In this document: piece by piece, positions 60,610 to 64,000 of the stretch
Layout of the letters: every line of letters begins with the position of its first letter
How positions within the stretch are numbered: the first letter of the stretch is position 1
Position numbers and translations under genes: made by a program
The notes under the pieces: model-generated
Seen by the model: only the letters and a program-made list of their open reading frames with translations
The model's database searches: none
Told to the model about the DNA's origin: nothing
DNA from: Streptomyces aculeolatus
GTDB lineage: Bacteria > Actinomycetota > Actinomycetes > Streptomycetales > Streptomycetaceae
DNA length: 64,000 bases
Direction: 5' to 3'
Assembly (NCBI RefSeq): GCF_020400605.1
Contig: NZ_JAINRD010000010.1
Coordinates: forward strand, 124,001-188,000

Positions 60610-61575
60610 TCAGCCGACGGCGGCCGCCCACGTCTTCGGGCCGGCGACGCCGTCGACGACCAGGCGGTTGACGCTCTGGTAAGTGCGGACGGCGGAGTTG
60701 GTCACGGAGCCGAAGTCGCCGTCGACCGCGATCCCCGCGCTGCGCTTGTTCAACGCTGTCTGCAGCCCGCGCACATGCGCTCCGGAGCTGCCCTGCTTGA
60801 GCGAGTACACCAGGCTTGCCCAGGTCTTCGGGCCGACCTGGCCGTCGGCCACCAGGCCCCGGGCGGCCTGGAACTTCTTGACCGCGTTGACGGACACCGA
60901 GCCGTAGTCGCCGTCGGCGACCAGCGTGGTACCGCGCTGGGTGATCAGGTGCTGGACGGCCTTCACGGTCGCACCCACGGCGCCGGGGTCGATCGTCGAC
61001 CAGCCGCCGCCGAGGTCCACGCCGCGGGCGGCGAGGTAGGAGACGGGGTTGACCGTGGTGCCCAGCGCGCCGCTGTGGGTCTCGAAGTGGAGGTGGGGGC
61101 CGGTCACGTTGCCCGTGGCGCCCATGTCGGCGATCCACTGACCCGCGGCAACCGTGGCGTTGAGCGACACCCGGAACACGCTGAGGTGCCCGTAGTAGGT
61201 GTAGCGCCCGCTGCCGTGCGAGATGACCAGTCCGTTCCCCGTACGCCCGGGAACGACCGCGGTGCCGCGGCGTATCACGGTGCCGGCAGCCGCGGCGTAG
61301 ACGGCCGTGCCGGTCGAGTTGGTGACGTCCTGGCCGGCGTGCGACGAGGAGCCGCGCGGGGCCCCGTAGTGGCCGCCGGACGGGAAGTAGCCCAGGGCGG
61401 GGTTGCACCACCGGCCGTCCTTGAGCGTCGCCGCCCAGGCGGACGAGGTCAGGGCCGGTACGCCCGCCAGCGCCACGCCGAGCCCGGCACCGAGGCCGAG
61501 GACCAGCTTCCTGCGCGACGGGTCCGCAGACCGGACATCCTGCGACGTCTCCGCCGGACCACACTGCTCACACAT
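60610..61575 (-). CDS. Secreted M23 endopeptidase with two peptidoglycan-binding domains
   Basis: A 321-residue exported protein. The N terminus has a twin-arginine-like signal (SRRKLVLGLGAGLGVALAG; cleavage near SAWA). The M23 domain has ligands in SSHAGQDV and GPHLHFETH. Two PG_binding_1 repeats follow (about 200-255 and 262-320), each with VDGDFG/ADGDYG and VGPKTWA/AGPKTWA. It probably cleaves or remodels peptidoglycan cross-bridges outside the cell. AGGGAGGAA lies 7 bases before the ATG. Confidence 0.88.
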   Translation of the reverse strand: MCEQCGPAETSQDVRSADPSRRKLVLGLGAGLGVALAGVPALTSSAWAATLKDGRWCNPALGYFPSGGHYGAPRGSSSHAGQDVTNSTGTAVYAAAAGTVIRRGTAVVPGRTGNGLVISHGSGRYTYYGHLSVFRVSLNATVAAGQWIADMGATGNVTGPHLHFETHSGALGTTVNPVSYLAARGVDLGGGWSTIDPGAVGATVKAVQHLITQRGTTLVADGDYGSVSVNAVKKFQAARGLVADGQVGPKTWASLVYSLKQGSSGAHVRGLQTALNKRSAGIAVDGDFGSVTNSAVRTYQSVNRLVVDGVAGPKTWAAAVG

Positions 61576-61727
61576 GTCCCGTTCCTCCCTGGATGCCGCT
61601 CGTTCTACTCGCGTAGCTATGACGAGAGCATGCCATGTCAGGACGCCGCCCTCCAGACCGCCTGCCCTGCGGGAGGCCGCCGCCTGTCACCTGCGGACAG
61701 GGGGATCTCCCCGGCCGCGTACGCGGC

Positions 61728-62675
61728 TCAACGCCCCGGTGTCGTCCCGGGCCTTGCCGTGGGGATCGTCGCCAGGCAGGCGGCGCCGATGAGCGCGGCG
61801 TCCGGGCCCAGCGCCGCGGTGAGCAGCGGCGGGGGGCCGGGGCGGGCGGCGGTTCTGCGGTGGTAGGCGTGGTCCAGCGCGGTGCGCAGCCGCCCCGGTG
61901 CGCTGCCGAGTCCGCCGCCGAGGACGACCGCGGGCGGGTCGAGGAGCCGGACCGCCATGGCGAGTACGGTGCCGAGCGCGGCGCCCGCGCCGTCGAGGAC
62001 GCGGCCGGCCGCGGTGTCGCCGGCGGCCGCGAGGCGCGCCACCTCCCGGGCTCCAGGGGTGCCGGTGCCGCCGAGCGCGGTGTACCGTCCGCCGATGCCG
62101 AGCCCGGAACAGTAGGACTCCAGGGTGCCCGGCCAGCGGGGGTCGACGGAGGCGGGGACCTCGAACTCGCCGAGTGCGATGGCCTCGCCGCGGTGCCCGG
62201 GCACCGGGATGCCGTCGAGCACCAGGGTGGAGGACAGGCCGGTGCCGAGGGAGACGTACAGGAAGCCGTCGTGGTCGCGGCCGGCGCCGTACCGGGCCTC
62301 GCCGAGTGCGCCGCAGCGCACGTCGGAGCCGGTGACGCAGGGCAGCCCCGGCGCCTCGGCGGCGAGGACGTCGCGGGGCTGGCGGTCCCAGGCCAGGACC
62401 TCATGGCTCGTCAGCAGGCCGTCGGGGGCGGCGTATTCGGGGAAGCCGGCGCCGATCGCGGTGACGTCGAGGTCCAGTTCCGCGGCTCGCTTCAGCAGGG
62501 CACGCAGGCCCGCCGCGGTGCCGGCCAGACCCGGGTCGCGCAGCCGGCCGCCGGGGGCGACCGCGGTCGGCGCCTGGTGCCGGTGCAGCAGGCTTCCGTC
62601 CGCGGCCACCAGCCCCGCGGCGATCTTCGTGCCGCCGACGTCCAGTGCGGCGGTGACGCCGGTGGTGGTACTCAT
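61728..62675 (-). CDS. ROK-family sugar kinase
   Basis: A 315-residue kinase-like protein with the N-terminal phosphate loop ALDVGGTKIAAGLV, the GSDVRCGALGE segment (catalytic Asp region) and FLYVSLGTGLSS. The usual ROK zinc motif (CxCGxxGCxE) is not present; the matching region reads PGTLESYCSGLGIGG, so it belongs to a Cys-poor subgroup. ATG 62675 with GGAAGGTGA upstream. It is co-directional with the GntR gene and probably acts on a sugar handled by the divergent oxidoreductase. Confidence 0.8.
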   Translation of the reverse strand: MSTTTGVTAALDVGGTKIAAGLVAADGSLLHRHQAPTAVAPGGRLRDPGLAGTAAGLRALLKRAAELDLDVTAIGAGFPEYAAPDGLLTSHEVLAWDRQPRDVLAAEAPGLPCVTGSDVRCGALGEARYGAGRDHDGFLYVSLGTGLSSTLVLDGIPVPGHRGEAIALGEFEVPASVDPRWPGTLESYCSGLGIGGRYTALGGTGTPGAREVARLAAAGDTAAGRVLDGAGAALGTVLAMAVRLLDPPAVVLGGGLGSAPGRLRTALDHAYHRRTAARPGPPPLLTAALGPDAALIGAACLATIPTARPGTTPGR

Positions 62676-62765
62676 GCTGTTCACCTTCCCGCCCGGAGGG
62701 GCGTGCGCGTTCCGGCTGCCCGCCGGGAGGAGCCGGGGTGCCGCGCTCCGGCGGCCGGCGGAGCG

Positions 62766-63509
62766 TCAGTCCGGCGAACGGTGCAGCGTCGCCTCGAAGC
62801 GGTAGGCGTCCCCCCGGTAGACCGAGCGGCACAGCAGCACCGGTGTGTCCTCCTGGTCGGAGGTGATCTCCTCGCCGACCAGGACCGGGGAGCCCACCGG
62901 GACGCCGAGCAGCCGGGCCGCCTCGGCATCCGCGGCGTCGGCGTGCGCCGAGTAGGCGCTGCGCAGCACGCGGACGCCCGCGACTTCCTCCAGCGTCGCG
63001 AAGAGCGAGCGGTCGGTGAGATCGACGCTCTCCAGCCCCGCCGCCCTGGCCCGTACCAGCACCGTGGTCTCGAAGCACACCGGCACCGTGTCGAGGCCGC
63101 GCACGCGCGCTATCTCCAGCACCTCGGCGGCGGGCGCTATGCGCAGCCGCCGCGACTCCTCGTACGCCGCCGGGCGCACCCGTCGGTGCAGGACGCGGCC
63201 GGTGGGGACCAGCCCACGCTCGCGGGCGTTGTCGGTGAAGCTCTTCAGTACGCTCGGCGGCTCGCTGACCACGCTCGTCGTGACGTACCACCCGCGCTGC
63301 GCGGAGGAGTGCACCCGGCCCTCGGCCTCCAGCAAGGCCAGGGCCTGGCGCAGGCTGCTGCGGCTCACGCCGAGCTGTCCGGCCAGGGCGCGTTCGCCGG
63401 GCAGCCGGCTGCCCGGAGTCCAGACCCTCTTGTCCAGGAGGATCCCCAGCTCGCGGAAGGCGAGTTGGACGGCGGGGCCGGCGTTCGCGGGCTCGTCGAG
63501 TTCGGTCAC
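62766..63509 (-). CDS. GntR/HutC-family regulator (UTRA domain)
   Basis: A 247-residue regulator. The N-terminal winged helix reads RLPGERALAGQLGVSRSSLRQALALLEAEGRV. The UTRA effector domain follows (ADAEAARLLGVPVGSPVLVGEE; CRSVYRGDAYRFEATLH). GTG 63509 has no obvious ribosome site, so the transcript may be leaderless or the start may differ. Repeats upstream (63541-63585) probably form its operator and that of the divergent oxidoreductase. Confidence 0.85.
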   Translation of the reverse strand: MTELDEPANAGPAVQLAFRELGILLDKRVWTPGSRLPGERALAGQLGVSRSSLRQALALLEAEGRVHSSAQRGWYVTTSVVSEPPSVLKSFTDNARERGLVPTGRVLHRRVRPAAYEESRRLRIAPAAEVLEIARVRGLDTVPVCFETTVLVRARAAGLESVDLTDRSLFATLEEVAGVRVLRSAYSAHADAADAEAARLLGVPVGSPVLVGEEITSDQEDTPVLLCRSVYRGDAYRFEATLHRSPD

Positions 63510-63540
63510 AGGCAGGAAAATACCAGAGCAACCAATCGCC

Positions 63541-63585
63541 AGACCAGATCGCAATATGGTCTGATCACTGGACTATCTGGTCTGA
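63541..63585. promoter_or_regulatory. Repeated operator-like elements before the GntR gene
   Basis: AGACCA (63541-63546) and TGGTCT (63557-63562) form an inverted repeat; a second TGGTCTGA lies at 63578-63585. The half-site GGTCTGA thus occurs twice directly and once inverted. The spacing and place in the divergent gap suit a GntR/HutC dimer. Confidence 0.6.
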
Positions 63586-63691
63586 GGTGGTGCATCATCC
63601 GGGGCATGGCGGAACCCGGGCCCGACACGGGTCGGGACTCCGCCGCCTCCGATCCGCCACGCCTCGCGTCCCAGCCCAAGGAAATCCTCGA

Positions 63692-64000
63692 TGCCGGTAC
63701 CCGTACCGGTCCGCCTCGCCGTCGTCGGCGCGGGGACCATCTCCCAGTCGGTGCACCTGCCCGCCGTCCACCGGCTCGGCGCGCTCTTCGAGCTTGCCGC
63801 GGTGTGCGACCTGTCGCCCTCGCGGGCGGCCGAGGTCGCGGCCCGGGCCGGCACGGGGGTGCGCGCCACCCACGACTACGCGCAGGTGCTGGCCGACCCC
63901 GACGTCGACGCGGTGCTGCTCGCCACCCCCGGCACCCACGCACGGGACGCCCGCGCCGCGCTGGAGGCCGGCAAGCACGTCCTGGCCGAGAAGCCGCTGT
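63692..64000 (+). CDS. Gfo/Idh/MocA-family oxidoreductase (partial, cut by window end)
   Basis: The first 103 codons of an NAD(P)-dependent oxidoreductase. The Rossmann motif is LAVVGAGTISQSVHLPAV. Further motifs are AAVCDLSPSRAAEVAARAG, VDAVLLATPGTHARDARAALEAGKHVLAEKPL, the last being the family's EKP signature. AAGGAAA precedes the ATG. With the divergent GntR and ROK genes it suggests a sugar or inositol catabolic locus that continues past the window. Confidence 0.88.

Noticed and set aside
1..64000. CRISPR arrays, tRNA/rRNA genes, transposases, integrase or attachment sites
   Set aside because: No regularly spaced repeats, tRNA-like cloverleaf sequence or mobile-element protein was seen on either strand. 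The cluster shows no obvious insertion boundary.

Overview
The window is high-GC (roughly 70-75 % by eye) with many GTG/TTG starts, ATGA/GTGA stop-start overlaps and purine-rich ribosome sites. It carries a MbtH protein, FkbH-type genes, PucR/AraC/GntR regulators and secreted M23 peptidases. This fits a streptomycete or close actinomycete. No rRNA, tRNA, transposase, phage or CRISPR sequence was seen.

Layout. 1-11.7 kb is mixed chromosomal: a polyprenyl sugar-phosphate transferase, an HTH regulator, a secreted C70-type cysteine peptidase followed by a broken secreted-protein gene, an ArsB/NhaD transporter, a two-component pair, a FAD dehydrogenase, a DksA-type zinc-finger protein and an M23 peptidase. 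11.8-43.2 kb is an almost entirely minus-strand NRPS/PKS cluster. 43.4-47.8 kb holds a binding-protein ABC importer and an MFS exporter, with two AT-rich Fur/Zur-type operators. 48-52 kb holds DUF6461-like, PhyH, AraC and PucR genes. 52-54.4 kb holds a TAXI-type protein and a two-gene P450 plus mini-peptide locus. 54.9-60.4 kb holds AhpD/pirin/GNAT genes and a three-subunit molybdenum hydroxylase. 60.6 kb to the end holds an M23/peptidoglycan-binding protein, a ROK kinase, a GntR regulator and the start of a Gfo/Idh/MocA oxidoreductase.

The NRPS/PKS cluster. The only multimodular protein without an N-terminal condensation or KS domain is 14531-20824 (A-NMT-PCP-C-A-PCP). It probably initiates, with a glycine-like code implying N-methylglycine, followed by a residue chosen by a Lys2-like A domain. 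Then come C-A-PCP (37773-40958), C-A0-PCP with a visibly dead A domain (34489-37770), and KS-AT0-PCP-C-A-PCP-TE (27947-34492). The dead A domain is matched by a free-standing A protein (11818-13374), a free PCP on the opposite strand (21830-22129) and an alpha/beta-hydrolase with a Cys nucleophile (20867-21676). This resembles SyrC/CmaE-style loading in trans. The KS has a decayed AT, while FkbH/I/J/K homologues without an O-methyltransferase point to a hydroxymalonyl-ACP extender. A KAS III-like protein, an alanine racemase, a TrpB-like enzyme and a VioC/AsnO-type hydroxylase probably supply or tailor building blocks.

The adjacent importer and exporter each carry a Fur/Zur-like palindrome, so a metal-chelating product (possibly zinc-related) is a reasonable hypothesis. 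The second candidate natural-product system is a cytochrome P450 gene followed six bases later by a 20-residue peptide ending in RRWYWY, with a perfect Shine-Dalgarno sequence overlapping the P450 stop. A 38-bp perfect inverted repeat lies upstream. This looks like a minimal P450-crosslinked RiPP of the atropopeptide/biarylitide type, with unusual gene order. Substrate codes and family names come from reading motifs and from memory, not from searches.
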